Shown: piece by piece, positions 8,780-17,603 of the stretch | Numbering within the stretch: the first letter of the stretch is position 1 | Layout: each line of letters begins with the position of its first letter | Source of the DNA: Bacteroidales bacterium | GTDB lineage: Bacteria; Bacteroidota; Bacteroidia; Bacteroidales; UBA7960 | Assembly: GCA_003552075.1 (NCBI GenBank) | Contig: PUOJ01000138.1 | Span: 1-47,369 of the forward strand | Direction of reading: 5' to 3' | DNA length: 47,369 bases | The notes under the pieces: generated by a model | Database searches by the model: none | Told to the model about the DNA's origin: nothing | Seen by the model: the letters and a program-made list of their open reading frames with translations, nothing else | Program-made: the position numbers and the translations under genes

Positions 8780-10810
8780 ATGAAGCGAATCACTTTATTA
8801 GCCATTATTTGTATGATGACAATCTCCAGTGCCTTGCAAGGGCAAAATCAGTTTTTAACCCCGGAAACCCTCTGGGAGTTTGGAAGGATCAGCGATGTAC
8901 AGGTTTCGCCTGACGGACAGACCGTATTGTTTGGTGTCACATATTATGATGTGCCCGAAAATCAGGGAGTCCGCGACCTATATACCATGCCGGTAGCAGG
9001 CGGTGACGCGGTGAACATCACCAACTCCACACATTCAGAATCTGCTGCAGCATGGCGTCCGGATGGCGCCCGGATCGGATTTATGCGAAGTGTCGACGGC
9101 AGCAATCAGCTTTTTGAAATGAACCCCGATGGCAGTCAGGTCACGCAGCTTACCAGCATCGAAGGTGGAATCACCGGATTTGGCTATTCCCCCGACATGG
9201 CACACATCTATTACACCAAAAGGGTTCAGGTTGACGAAACCGTAAAAGACATGCATCCGGACCTGGACAAGGCCCATGCCTATGTGGCAGATGACCTGAT
9301 GTACCGGCACTGGGACCGCTGGCACGACGGTAAATACAGCCATGTGTTTGTAACTCCCTATGATGAGGAGAAGATAGAAGAGGGCATCGACATCATGGAT
9401 GGCGAGCCTTACCATTCGCCCCTGCCACCGTTTGGAGGCAGTTCGCAAATCACCTGGAGCGCAGATGGGCAATACCTGGCCTATACCTGCAAGAAAAAGT
9501 CCGGTAAGGATTGGACGACTTCCACCAATGCCAATATTTATCTTTATCACCTGGAAACCGGCACCACGGAGGACCTGACCCCGTTTAACGACGGGTACGA
9601 CAGGAACCCCGTGTTTTCGCCCGACGGCCGCTACATGGCCTGGGAAAGCATGGAGACGGATGGTTTTGAATCGGACAAGAACCGGATCATGATCATGGAT
9701 TTGTCCAGCCGGACTTACCGCGATCTGTCTGCAGGCTTTGACCAAAGCTCCAGTGGCTTTGCATGGTCTGCCGATAGTGAGACACTGTACTTCGTTAGTG
9801 GCATTCACGCCACCTATCAGCTTTATGCAGTGGACGTGGCCAGTGCAGAAATCTTGCAGCTCACCGACGGCAAGCATAACTATCAGTCTGTCGCCGTGGC
9901 TGGCGATGCGCTTGTGGCTGAACGCATGTCTATGTCGATGCCAACGGAAATATTCCGGGTGAATAAAACCACCGGTGCTGATACACAATTAAGTGAAGTC
10001 AACCAGGAGATCCTTGATCGCATTGCCATGGGTCGCGTGGAGGAGCGTTGGATTACCACCACCGATGGTAAGGAAATGCTGGTTTGGGTCATCTATCCAC
10101 CCAACTTTGACCCCGAAAAGAAGTATCCGGCATTGCTGTATTGCGGGGGTGGCCCGCAGAGTGCCGTCAGTCAGTTTTTCTCTTACCGCTGGAACTTTCA
10201 GATCATGGCGGCCAATGACTATGTGGTGGTTGCGCCAAACCGCAGGGGGCTGCCCACCTTTGGTCAGGAGTGGAATGACCAGATCAGTGAAGACTGGGGC
10301 GGACAAAATATGCTGGACTATCTGAGCGCCATCGATGCGGTGAAAGAGGAAGCTTTTGTTGATGAAGCCCGTCTTGGTGCCGTGGGTGCGAGTTATGGCG
10401 GGTACAGCGTGTTTTGGCTGGCTGGACAGCACGAAGGCAGGTTCAGCGCTTTCATCTCCCATTGTGGTCTGTTTAACCTTGAAAGCTGGTATGCTTCCAC
10501 CGAGGAAATGTTCTTCGCCAACCATGATATTGGGGGAGCGTATTGGGAGGATCCTCAACCACATAGCTATGATTTCTCTCCTCACCTTTACGTGCAAAAT
10601 TGGGATACGCCCATGTTGGTCATTCATGGGGCGAAAGATTACCGGGTGCCATATATTGAGGGCTTGCAAGCCTTCAATGCGCTGCAGCTTCAGGGTATTC
10701 CAAGCCGGCTGCTGTTTTTCCCTGAAGAAAATCACTGGGTGCTTAGCCCGCAAAACGGCATCCTCTGGCAGCGGGAGTTCTTTGGCTGGCTTGATAAATG
10801 GTTGAAATAG
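8780..10810 (+). CDS. secreted S9 family prolyl-oligopeptidase-like peptidase (DPP5/acylaminoacyl type)
   Basis: The 676-residue product begins with a clear signal peptide (MKRITLLAIICMMTISSALQ) and so acts in the periplasm. Residues about 30-410 form a WD40/TolB-like beta-propeller with repeated SPDG/SADG turns (VSPDGQTVLFG, FSPDGRYMAWES). The C-terminal alpha/beta hydrolase domain has the nucleophile in GASYGGY (S538), the Asp in HGAKDYRVP (D620) and the His in ENHWV (H652), so the triad is complete. This fits peptidase family S9C, which trims peptides from their N-termini. It probably serves peptide nutrition, but the exact dipeptide preference cannot be read from sequence. It lies 39 bases after recA and 80 bases before the VanY-type gene. 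Confidence 0.92.
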   Translation: MKRITLLAIICMMTISSALQGQNQFLTPETLWEFGRISDVQVSPDGQTVLFGVTYYDVPENQGVRDLYTMPVAGGDAVNITNSTHSESAAAWRPDGARIGFMRSVDGSNQLFEMNPDGSQVTQLTSIEGGITGFGYSPDMAHIYYTKRVQVDETVKDMHPDLDKAHAYVADDLMYRHWDRWHDGKYSHVFVTPYDEEKIEEGIDIMDGEPYHSPLPPFGGSSQITWSADGQYLAYTCKKKSGKDWTTSTNANIYLYHLETGTTEDLTPFNDGYDRNPVFSPDGRYMAWESMETDGFESDKNRIMIMDLSSRTYRDLSAGFDQSSSGFAWSADSETLYFVSGIHATYQLYAVDVASAEILQLTDGKHNYQSVAVAGDALVAERMSMSMPTEIFRVNKTTGADTQLSEVNQEILDRIAMGRVEERWITTTDGKEMLVWVIYPPNFDPEKKYPALLYCGGGPQSAVSQFFSYRWNFQIMAANDYVVVAPNRRGLPTFGQEWNDQISEDWGGQNMLDYLSAIDAVKEEAFVDEARLGAVGASYGGYSVFWLAGQHEGRFSAFISHCGLFNLESWYASTEEMFFANHDIGGAYWEDPQPHSYDFSPHLYVQNWDTPMLVIHGAKDYRVPYIEGLQAFNALQLQGIPSRLLFFPEENHWVLSPQNGILWQREFFGWLDKWLK

Positions 10811-10890
10811 TTGGCCTGAAATGAAATGCATGCATCATTCATCCGGGCCTGATAAATTCCTGGTGACTGGCATGTGTAACATCTGAACAT

Positions 10891-11970
10891 ATGTACGCAA
10901 AAAGAAAGAAAAGGAAGAAGCACAAAAAGCTCACCTGGCAGGAGGTGCTGCTGATCATCATGGTCGTCATCCTGGCCTTGTTGCTCATCTTTTCCCGTGG
11001 ATTTCGAGCTGCCAGGCGGGTTGAGCACATGGATAACGGCCAGGATGGTGTTGTTTTGGCCGGTATGCCACAAGGATGGTTCTCCACAGTGCCACCGCCA
11101 AAGCAGCAAATGCACTTGGATGGGCATTTGCAATGGCATGGTCAGCATCATCATCAGGCTCTCCAGGATCATATGCGCCATAAGGATTTGCACAATAAGC
11201 ATATTACAGAAACGAGGCATGCACATACTCACCCGTCAGGCGACGGGCGTTTATACACTATACACGACAGGGATATGATGGACAATGCATCGGGTTTTGG
11301 TGATATCACCACGGACATGTTGCTTGGCCGGATCGATCCGGAATCAGATGAGGCTGGTTTCGAAGAGATTTCACGCAAGTACGCCAATCGTAAGGGTATG
11401 TTTCTGCGGCGGGAGGCCATGGAGGCATTTACAGAGATGCATGCTGCTGCTGAAAAAGAAGGCTTGCAGCTGGTGGTCTTGTCAGCCACCAGGACTTTCT
11501 CCCATCAGAAACGTATCTGGGAAAACAAATGGCAAGGTGTCAGTTTGTTGCATGGTGGCATCCTGGCGACGGACATCGAAGATCCTGTGGAGCGGTCCCG
11601 GGAGATCCTAAGGTTCAGCGCCATGCCAGGCACGTCAAGGCATCACTGGGGTACCGACATTGACCTGAACAGTTTGCAAAACAGCTATTTCGAGCACGGC
11701 CAAGGAAAGCTTGTCTATCAATGGCTAAAGGCAAATGCTTCGGATTATGGCTTTTGCCAGCCTTACACGGCGCACGGCAAAAGACGTACGGGTGGGTACG
11801 AGGAGGAAAGATGGCATTGGTCATATAAGCCGCTGGCGTCTGATTTCTACCACGCTTTTGCTGCGCAAATCAGTTATGAAGACATTGATGGCTTTGATGG
11901 TGCGGAAACCGCCAGGGCAATGCGGGTGATCGAAGATTATGTCCTGGATGTGAACAAAGACTGTTTTTGA
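10891..11970 (+). CDS. VanY-type D-alanyl-D-alanine carboxypeptidase (M15) with histidine-rich linker
   Basis: The 359-residue product has a strongly basic N-terminus (11 of the first 13 residues after Met are K, R, H, Y or A), one transmembrane segment at about 18-34, then an extracytoplasmic part. Residues 75-114 hold 13 histidines in 40 positions. The catalytic domain (about 155-320) has TRTFSHQKRIW, the zinc-site motif SRHHWGTDID (H251 and D258 as ligands) and EERWHW (E306 catalytic, H309 ligand). This is the VanY/DacB M15B pattern, which removes the terminal D-Ala from peptidoglycan stems. The His-rich stretch is unusual for the family and may bind zinc or another metal for the active site; that is inference. 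The ATG at 10891 gives the expected positive-inside anchor. Confidence 0.88.
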   Translation: MYAKRKKRKKHKKLTWQEVLLIIMVVILALLLIFSRGFRAARRVEHMDNGQDGVVLAGMPQGWFSTVPPPKQQMHLDGHLQWHGQHHHQALQDHMRHKDLHNKHITETRHAHTHPSGDGRLYTIHDRDMMDNASGFGDITTDMLLGRIDPESDEAGFEEISRKYANRKGMFLRREAMEAFTEMHAAAEKEGLQLVVLSATRTFSHQKRIWENKWQGVSLLHGGILATDIEDPVERSREILRFSAMPGTSRHHWGTDIDLNSLQNSYFEHGQGKLVYQWLKANASDYGFCQPYTAHGKRRTGGYEEERWHWSYKPLASDFYHAFAAQISYEDIDGFDGAETARAMRVIEDYVLDVNKDCF

Positions 11971-11990
11971 GTGCTTTCTGCTGAAAGGCC

Positions 11991-12021
11991 TGTTGACATG
12001 GATACTGGTGTCATGTCAACA
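11991..12021. other. 10-bp inverted repeat after the vanY-like gene
   Basis: TGTTGACATG and CATGTCAACA form a perfect 10-bp stem around an 11-base spacer, starting 20 bases after the stop at 11970. No T-run follows. It could stabilise the transcript end ahead of the terminator at 12071. Confidence 0.5.
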
Positions 12022-12070
12022 CTGCCATAGCCGGCCCAAGGCTTGATCATTTTCCGCATCTCTTCAAAAT

Positions 12071-12108
12071 AAAACCGTTACATGGCTCATGCTATGTGCG
12101 GTTTTTTT
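12071..12108 (+). terminator. intrinsic terminator between vanY-like gene and mobA
   Basis: AAAACCG pairs with CGGTTTT around an inner ACAT/ATGT stem, followed by a run of seven T. The reverse strand ends in CGGTTTTATTTT, so it can serve both convergent genes. Confidence 0.75.
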
Positions 12109-12161
12109 GAGCTGAGAAAAAATCGCTGCGAAGTATGCGACACAGTAGCATTGACTCGGCG

Positions 12162-12740
12162 CTAGAGGTCTTGCGGGTAGTTTATGTTATGAAAGATATG
12201 GGGTGTGTAAAAGTCTTCCTGCTCAACTGGCATGTATCGTACGTGCATTCCGGCATGCGCATCCAGAATTTTATATTGTCTTTTTTCGAGTGCTTGATCA
12301 ATTGCGGGCAAGCTTTTTTTATGATAAACGGCACACAAGGTTTCAATGAATTTGCCGTGCGATGGCATGATGGCGTCATGGTCTTCCAGGTGCTGGAGCA
12401 GGAAGGCAAAGGTTTTTGATGGAATGTGGGGGGTGTCGCAGGCGATGAATATAACCGTATCCTGGCTGGCATAGGCCAATCCGCTATGGATGCCGGCGAG
12501 CGGACCACATCCTGGGCGGAGGTCAGGCATTACCGGCAGGCCAAAATCCGAATATTTGTCGGGCTCGTTGGAAATGATGAAGCACTCATCACAAAGCGGA
12601 CGGATGATGTCTGCGGCATGCAGGACCAGGGGTTTGCCACGGTAGGGGTATAAGCCCTTGTCCTGGCCGAAACGTGAGCTGCGCCCTCCGGCAAGGACGA
12701 CCCCGGTGACGGATATATTTGTATTTCGATGGCTGGACAA
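12162..12740 (-). CDS. mobA: molybdenum cofactor guanylyltransferase MobA
   Basis: MobA transfers GMP from GTP to molybdopterin to make the guanine dinucleotide cofactor used by DMSO-reductase-family enzymes. The 192-residue product has the nucleotidyltransferase signature LAGGRSSRFGQDK at residues 17-29, MPDLRPGCGPLAGIHSGL in the middle, and the metal-binding segment FIACDTPHIPS. Length is typical. The only good start is a TTG at 12740; no ATG or GTG lies close upstream in frame, so the N-terminal boundary is less sure. The gene stands alone without other moa/moe genes in view. A molybdoenzyme must exist elsewhere, because the formate-dehydrogenase-like module in this window looks unable to bind the cofactor fully. 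Confidence 0.9.
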   Translation of the reverse strand: MSSHRNTNISVTGVVLAGGRSSRFGQDKGLYPYRGKPLVLHAADIIRPLCDECFIISNEPDKYSDFGLPVMPDLRPGCGPLAGIHSGLAYASQDTVIFIACDTPHIPSKTFAFLLQHLEDHDAIMPSHGKFIETLCAVYHKKSLPAIDQALEKRQYKILDAHAGMHVRYMPVEQEDFYTPHIFHNINYPQDL

Positions 12741-12865
12741 AATGTTGATAAAGTTTAAAGTAGGACCAACACCAGGGCTGTCCGCAACTTGAGGTTGTCT
12801 GGGTGTTTGCGTAACCCGTCAACTAGAGTGCACAACTTCCCACGGAAGAACAAAAAACATCCCCA

Positions 12866-15391
12866 TCAGAATCCCAGCAAAGTCCCTCCCTGGAAGATCA
12901 CGAATGCCACCAGCCAGGCGATCACGGTGGTATATATCACCGTAAAGACACCCCATTTCCAGTGGCCGCCTTCGCGCGATATTGTGGCGATCACCCCGAT
13001 GCAGGGAAAGTAAAGCAGGGTAAACATCATGAATGCCAGGGCAACCAGTGGAGTGAATACTGGTTCTCCCTTTCGTGGGCCAGACGTGTAAATCTGCCCC
13101 TGGATTTTCTCCACAAGTGTCTGGCTGTGTGCCTGTACGCTCTCCTCCACCTGGTATAGGACCGCAATGGTACTGACCACGATCTCCTTGGCTGCCACAC
13201 CTGAGAGGATGCTGATGGTCATTTTCCAGTCAAATCCCAGTGGTTCCATCACCGGCTGCACGGTTTTACCAAGCACACCGATAAAGCTGTTTTCCTGCCG
13301 CTCCGCGTAAAGGCTTGCTTCCATGTTGCGGATGGCCATTTCCTTATCTTCCTGAAGCTGATCAATCATTGCACTGTCTTCTTCTGCGATTGCCGATTTA
13401 TAAGCTGCATATTCTGCTTCGATGGTGGCTCGCTTTTCCTCAACGGTATCGGTATAACTGGCACCATTTGGGAAATACCCTAGTGCCCAGATGATGATGG
13501 AGGCAATCAGAATGATGCCACCGATCTTTTTCAGGTAATGGACCGCCTTGCCCCACATATGGCTGGTGGTTGCCTTCATTGTGGGGATGCGATAGGGTGG
13601 GAGCTCCATCACGAAAGGTGCCTCCTCGGTGCGGAACATGAATCGCTTGAATAGCATGGCTGTGGCAATTGCCATCAGGATGCCGGTAGCGTAAATGACA
13701 AACAGAATGGTACCCTGGTAGCTGGCAAAGAAAGCGGATATAAACAGCACATAGATGGGAAGGCGCGCGCTGCAGGAGATAAAAGGGTTGATCAGCATGG
13801 TGATCATCCGGTCGTTGCGGTTAGCCAGGGTGCGTGTGGCCATGATGGCAGGCACGTTGCATCCGAATCCCATGAGCAAGGGAATAAAAGACTTGCCATG
13901 CAGTCCGATGCGGTGCATGAGTTTATCCATGATGAACACGGCTCTGGACATGTAACCCGTGTCTTCCATCAGGCTGATGAAAAAAAACAGGATCATGATG
14001 TTGGGGAGGAATACCAACACACCTCCCACACCGCTGATCACGCCATTGATCAGCAAGTCTTTGAATGGACCGGGGGCCATGCGGGCATCCAGGAATCCGT
14101 TCAGCGACTCTACGCCCCCTTCAATCCAATCCATGGGATAACTTCCCAGGAAAAAGGTGACGGAAAACATGAGCCACATGAAAAAGAGGAAGATGGGGAA
14201 GCCGAAAAGTTTGTGGGTCAGGAACGTGTCGATGATCTCACTGGTTTTTCTTTTTTCTGACTCTCCTGGTTGCATGGTCTCTTTCAGGGCGCCGGCAATG
14301 AACCCGTATTTCAGGTCGGTAATAACCGATTCGGAAGGTTCTCCAAACTCTTTTTCTATTCTTTGCGCCTCTTCGCCGGCCGCTGAGAGGATCTTCTCCT
14401 GGTTATGGCAATTGTCAGCGATCGTATTGATGGCCTCCTTGTCCTGCTCGAGCAACTTGATGGCCAGGAAACGGGAGGAAACCAGGTCGGTAAGCTGCTC
14501 ATTGCCCTCCTTTTTGATCAATAACTGTAGCCTGCTTATCGAGCATTCAACTTCCTGGCCGTGATGAATGTGGATGTGGCGCAAGGTTTCATCCCGGTCT
14601 TCATAGACCTCGATCACCTTGCTGAAGACATCCTCCACGCCCTTGCCCTTGTGGCTCACGGTGGGCACCACAGGCACCCCTATCATTCTGCCAAGGGCTT
14701 CGTAGTCGAGCTGATCCCCCTTCTGTTGCATCTCATCATACATGTTCAGCACCATCACCACCTTGATGTCCATGTCGATCAACTGCGCGGTGAGATAAAG
14801 ATTGCGTTCCAGGTTGGAACCGTCTACAATATTGATCACCACGTCGGGCAATTTCTCGGTGATGAAGTCACGCACAAAGATTTCTTCCGGCGTGTAAGCC
14901 GAAATGGAATAGGTGCCGGGCAGGTCGGTGATGTTGAAGCGATACCCATTGAGGTTGTAATGTGCCTCCTTGGCTTCCACAGTCACCCCGCTATAGTTGC
15001 CCACCCTTTCGCGTGAGCCTGAGGCGTGATTGAAAAAGGTGGTCTTTCCACTGTTGGGGTTCCCCACCAGGGCGACATTGATTTGACTCCCCGGCTTTCT
15101 GAAGGTTGCGGCCTTGGCCGTCTCAAAAACCCCATCGAAGCGCTCCTCCTTTTCAACACGAAAGTCTTTTTCCGGGATCACCTCTATGAGTTTGGCCTCA
15201 TTGCGTCGCAAAGACACGTTATAGCCCATCACCTGGTATTCAATAGGATCACGTAAAGGTGCTTTTTTGATGACCTGAACGGTTTTGCCAACCACAAAAC
15301 CCATTTCAATGATTCTCCTGCGAAACCCTCCGCGACCTTTTACCTTGGTAATGATTCCCTTCTCACCATTCTGAAGATCATGCAATGTCAT
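12866..15391 (-). CDS. feoB: ferrous iron transporter, FeoA-FeoB fusion
   Basis: FeoB imports Fe2+ across the inner membrane, and FeoA is its small SH3-like partner; here both are one 841-residue chain, as is common in Bacteroidota. The FeoA domain is about residues 1-75. The G domain begins with NVALVGNPNSGKTTFF (G110-T118 forms the P-loop), then DLPGTYS and the NMYDE base-recognition motif. From about residue 385 come membrane helices with the two gate domains (MEDTGYMSRAVFIMD, LMGFGCNVPAIMATRTL). A Glu-rich, coiled-coil-like insertion lies at about 647-697 before the last helices. A long leader with a likely promoter at 15566-15599 precedes the ATG. Confidence 0.96.
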   Translation of the reverse strand: MTLHDLQNGEKGIITKVKGRGGFRRRIIEMGFVVGKTVQVIKKAPLRDPIEYQVMGYNVSLRRNEAKLIEVIPEKDFRVEKEERFDGVFETAKAATFRKPGSQINVALVGNPNSGKTTFFNHASGSRERVGNYSGVTVEAKEAHYNLNGYRFNITDLPGTYSISAYTPEEIFVRDFITEKLPDVVINIVDGSNLERNLYLTAQLIDMDIKVVMVLNMYDEMQQKGDQLDYEALGRMIGVPVVPTVSHKGKGVEDVFSKVIEVYEDRDETLRHIHIHHGQEVECSISRLQLLIKKEGNEQLTDLVSSRFLAIKLLEQDKEAINTIADNCHNQEKILSAAGEEAQRIEKEFGEPSESVITDLKYGFIAGALKETMQPGESEKRKTSEIIDTFLTHKLFGFPIFLFFMWLMFSVTFFLGSYPMDWIEGGVESLNGFLDARMAPGPFKDLLINGVISGVGGVLVFLPNIMILFFFISLMEDTGYMSRAVFIMDKLMHRIGLHGKSFIPLLMGFGCNVPAIMATRTLANRNDRMITMLINPFISCSARLPIYVLFISAFFASYQGTILFVIYATGILMAIATAMLFKRFMFRTEEAPFVMELPPYRIPTMKATTSHMWGKAVHYLKKIGGIILIASIIIWALGYFPNGASYTDTVEEKRATIEAEYAAYKSAIAEEDSAMIDQLQEDKEMAIRNMEASLYAERQENSFIGVLGKTVQPVMEPLGFDWKMTISILSGVAAKEIVVSTIAVLYQVEESVQAHSQTLVEKIQGQIYTSGPRKGEPVFTPLVALAFMMFTLLYFPCIGVIATISREGGHWKWGVFTVIYTTVIAWLVAFVIFQGGTLLGF

Positions 15392-15448
15392 AGCGCACTG
15401 ATTAGTCTATCCTGTAAATGCTTTTACTTCAGGCCATCTGCTTCGTTG

Positions 15449-15487
15449 CGAAAGCCTTGCAATAGCATACGATGTCGGTGGCTTTCG
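15449..15487 (-). other. inverted repeat in the feoB leader
   Basis: CGAAAGCC and GGCTTTCG form a perfect 8-bp stem across 23 bases inside the predicted untranslated leader of feoB. It may be an RNA structure or a protein-binding site. It matches no riboswitch that I recognise. Confidence 0.4.
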
Positions 15488-15565
15488 ACGCCTCGTATCT
15501 GCCCTGAAATAAAAGCTTAAATTTCACAAGCTATATGTCTTTATTAAGATTGAATTAAAACAGTG

Positions 15566-15599
15566 CAAATATAGGTATTTTTGACCAATGGGATACAAA
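15566..15599 (-). promoter_or_regulatory. probable feoB promoter (-7 and -33)
   Basis: On the minus strand TTTG (complement of 15596-15599) is followed after 22 bases by TATATTTG (complement of 15566-15573). Both match the Bacteroidota consensus TTTG/TAnnTTTG at acceptable spacing. The -33 element overlaps the foot of the upstream gene's terminator. Confidence 0.55.
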
Positions 15600-15635
15600 A
15601 GACCCGGCACCTTATTTTCAAGGCACCGGGTCTTT
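15598..15635 (-). terminator. terminator of the coiled-coil lipoprotein gene
   Basis: AAAGACCCGG pairs perfectly with CCGGGTCTTT (10 bp). An inner CCTT/AAGG extension is separated by a 2x2 internal loop. The minus strand ends in TCTTTTGT, and the hairpin lies 83 bases past the lipoprotein stop. Confidence 0.75.
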
Positions 15636-15717
15636 ATACAGGGCTGGTCGGCTTGTTATCGTGCCGGGTCAGCATGTTTGATCATAACAATGTCAATTTT
15701 CCGGAGGATAGGGGACA

Positions 15718-16143
15718 TTATTCGCCTTCTATCATTCTTCTTACCTCTTCGGACACTTGATTTCTGGTCTCGCTTGCTTCCTGGTAAACCTGTTGCAGGT
15801 TGAGTCTGACATCTTCCCAGGTTTCCAGCGTTGCCTCCTGAACTGCTTCCGATTGTTCATCAAGGATTTCAATCTGAGCTTGCAATTCCTGTTTGGCTTC
15901 CTGGAGGTGTTCTTCCATTTCACCCTCTGCTTCTTCCAGTTCTTCCTCAATATACTCGATGCGCTCCTCAATGTCGTTTCTGAGCATGCGGATTTGCATC
16001 TCTGTTTCTTCTTTGACCTCTTCGAGCTGGCCTTCCTGCGCTGCCCGCTGTCCGCCGCCTCCACAGGCAGCCATCGTCATGGCAACGAGAATAAAAGCAA
16101 CAAGTGGCAAAGAACTGCGATAATTTTTTAAAATGCTTTTCAT
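15718..16143 (-). CDS. small coiled-coil lipoprotein
   Basis: A 141-residue product with a lipoprotein signal peptide: basic start, hydrophobic core, and lipobox MAAC with the acylated Cys at residue 27, followed by GGGG. The rest (about 38-138) is very rich in Glu, Gln and Arg with heptad-like spacing and no Gly or Pro, so a long helix or coiled coil is expected. It should sit in the outer or inner membrane as an extended rod. I recognise no family. It could be a structural spacer or a membrane-peptidoglycan tether; both are guesses. It has its own downstream terminator, and the amidohydrolase genes lie upstream after 119 bases. Confidence 0.8.
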   Translation of the reverse strand: MKSILKNYRSSLPLVAFILVAMTMAACGGGGQRAAQEGQLEEVKEETEMQIRMLRNDIEERIEYIEEELEEAEGEMEEHLQEAKQELQAQIEILDEQSEAVQEATLETWEDVRLNLQQVYQEASETRNQVSEEVRRMIEGE

Positions 16144-16262
16144 GGTGATTTTTTTTTAAAACAATTGGATGGTTGAAAATTTAATCAAGCTGTCTCTGGC
16201 AGCTTCTCTGTCGCTATTTTTTTCGAAATTACAAAAAAAAGCCGGAAATATAAAAGATTCCG

Positions 16263-17567
16263 TCAGGGATTTACTTGCCGGTGCTTTTCTTTGTAGTGTT
16301 TGTAAAGTCTTTTGTGTTTGTCAAGCATTTGAATCTCACGCCCCTGGATATAGACCTGTTCTTTTTTGGTCCACATTTCGAGTGCGTTTCCATCCGTGAT
16401 CATGAAGGTGGCATGTTTACCTGTTTCCAGGCTTCCGACGAGGTCATCAATGCCCAGTATCCTCGCGGCATCGATGGTGATGGCACGCAGGGCTTTTTCT
16501 TCCGGCAGCCCGAAGGCCACTGCGGAAGCTGCGTGGTGATGGATACGGTAGGTGCTGGCTGCGCCGGCATCACCAGCAATCATGAAGTCGACACCGGCTT
16601 CGTATAGTTTACGGGGTATATGGTATCCTTCATCGTAGCCTTCCCAGTTTCTTGCCGGTCCGGATATCACCCCGGTCAGCATCACCGGAATGTTTTCTGT
16701 TGCCAGCTGATCGGCAACCAGGTCAAGGTCTCGTCTGCCTGCCAGCACCATTTGCAGGTTTTCCTTTTTTGCCCAGGCGATCGCAGCCTGTACCTGGCGC
16801 ACTTCTCCCACGGAGATAAAGACCGGCATTTCTCCCTCAAGCACCGGCTTCATGGCTTTCCATCGCACATCCGGGGGATGGTGCAGGTCGGGGTCTTCTG
16901 CTGCGGCCTCTCGGGCCCGTTGGTATCGCCTGGCTTTCTCAAAGGCTTCTTCGAGCAATGCCGTTTGCCTGGCATAATCATCTTTGTCGCGCATGGATGG
17001 CCACTCGATGATCATTCCGAGGCCTTCCCGCAGGGTCATTTCTTCCCATGTCCAGCCATCTGTCATCATGGCTGCCGGCATGCCGGCGATCAGGCTGCCG
17101 CGAGGGGTGGGCACCACAGTGGTTACGCCATGTACGGCGGCCACTGGCAAATGTTCGCTTGCCGAGTGAAAAGCGACCTGGGCGCGGATGTTGGGGTTTA
17201 TTGCGCCCGTTTCCTGGAGGTCGGTGCTTTCCCGGATACGGGCAATCTCCATCAGTCCGATGGTGCTTTGTCCCTGAATGAAGCCCGGATACACATGCTT
17301 GCCTGTAGCATCAATGATTTCCGCATCTTCTGGAATGCTTAAATCCTGTCCAATGCCCGTGATGATCCCATCTTCAAAAACCATGATGCCTTCTTCGATG
17401 ACGCCATTGGTGATGGTATGTATGGTGCCTCCGGTTATGGCTATGGGACCCTCCTGAGCCGGAGCCGGGGTTTGTGCCATGGCCATGCTGCCACCCATCG
17501 ATAGCAGAAGGAAAAGCATGAAGGCATTATACTGTTTTAAGGCCTGATAGATTTGTGGGTAAAACAT
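16263..17567 (-). CDS. secreted amidohydrolase-family protein lacking the first metal motif
   Basis: A 434-residue product with a signal peptide ending near AMAQ (residues 28-32). It has the small beta-sandwich and start of the barrel typical of imidazolonepropionase-like amidohydrolases (ITGGTIHTITNG, VFEDGIITGIG, DATGKHVYPGF). Where active members have HxH the sequence is FIQGQST (residues 96-102), so the first two metal ligands are missing. The C-terminal part keeps IAGDAGAAS, AITIDAARILGI and GSLETGKHATFMITDG. It is therefore probably non-catalytic or dependent on its larger neighbour, which ends 36 bases upstream and is likely co-transcribed. Such pairs of adjacent amidohydrolases occur in other Bacteroidota, as I recall. 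Confidence 0.85.
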   Translation of the reverse strand: MFYPQIYQALKQYNAFMLFLLLSMGGSMAMAQTPAPAQEGPIAITGGTIHTITNGVIEEGIMVFEDGIITGIGQDLSIPEDAEIIDATGKHVYPGFIQGQSTIGLMEIARIRESTDLQETGAINPNIRAQVAFHSASEHLPVAAVHGVTTVVPTPRGSLIAGMPAAMMTDGWTWEEMTLREGLGMIIEWPSMRDKDDYARQTALLEEAFEKARRYQRAREAAAEDPDLHHPPDVRWKAMKPVLEGEMPVFISVGEVRQVQAAIAWAKKENLQMVLAGRRDLDLVADQLATENIPVMLTGVISGPARNWEGYDEGYHIPRKLYEAGVDFMIAGDAGAASTYRIHHHAASAVAFGLPEEKALRAITIDAARILGIDDLVGSLETGKHATFMITDGNALEMWTKKEQVYIQGREIQMLDKHKRLYKHYKEKHRQVNP

Positions 17568-17603
17568 ATTTGGTTAATTTGGAATAGTATTTTTTAAGGA
17601 CGA

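Larger units (their letters stand above)
15392..15717. other. feoB upstream region
   Basis: This 326-base gap contains, reading toward feoB, the terminator of the lipoprotein gene, the probable feoB promoter and a leader of roughly 165 bases with one clear inverted repeat. No credible open frame is present. A Fur-type operator was looked for by eye and not recognised. Confidence 0.6.

Noticed and set aside
9035-10831. Long minus-strand frames of 317 and 280 residues
   Set aside because: They are antisense shadows of the S9 peptidase, which has a signal peptide and a full catalytic triad.
12741-12865. Terminator or small gene between feoB and mobA
   Set aside because: Only a T-run without a convincing stem was found, and no frame with coding features.
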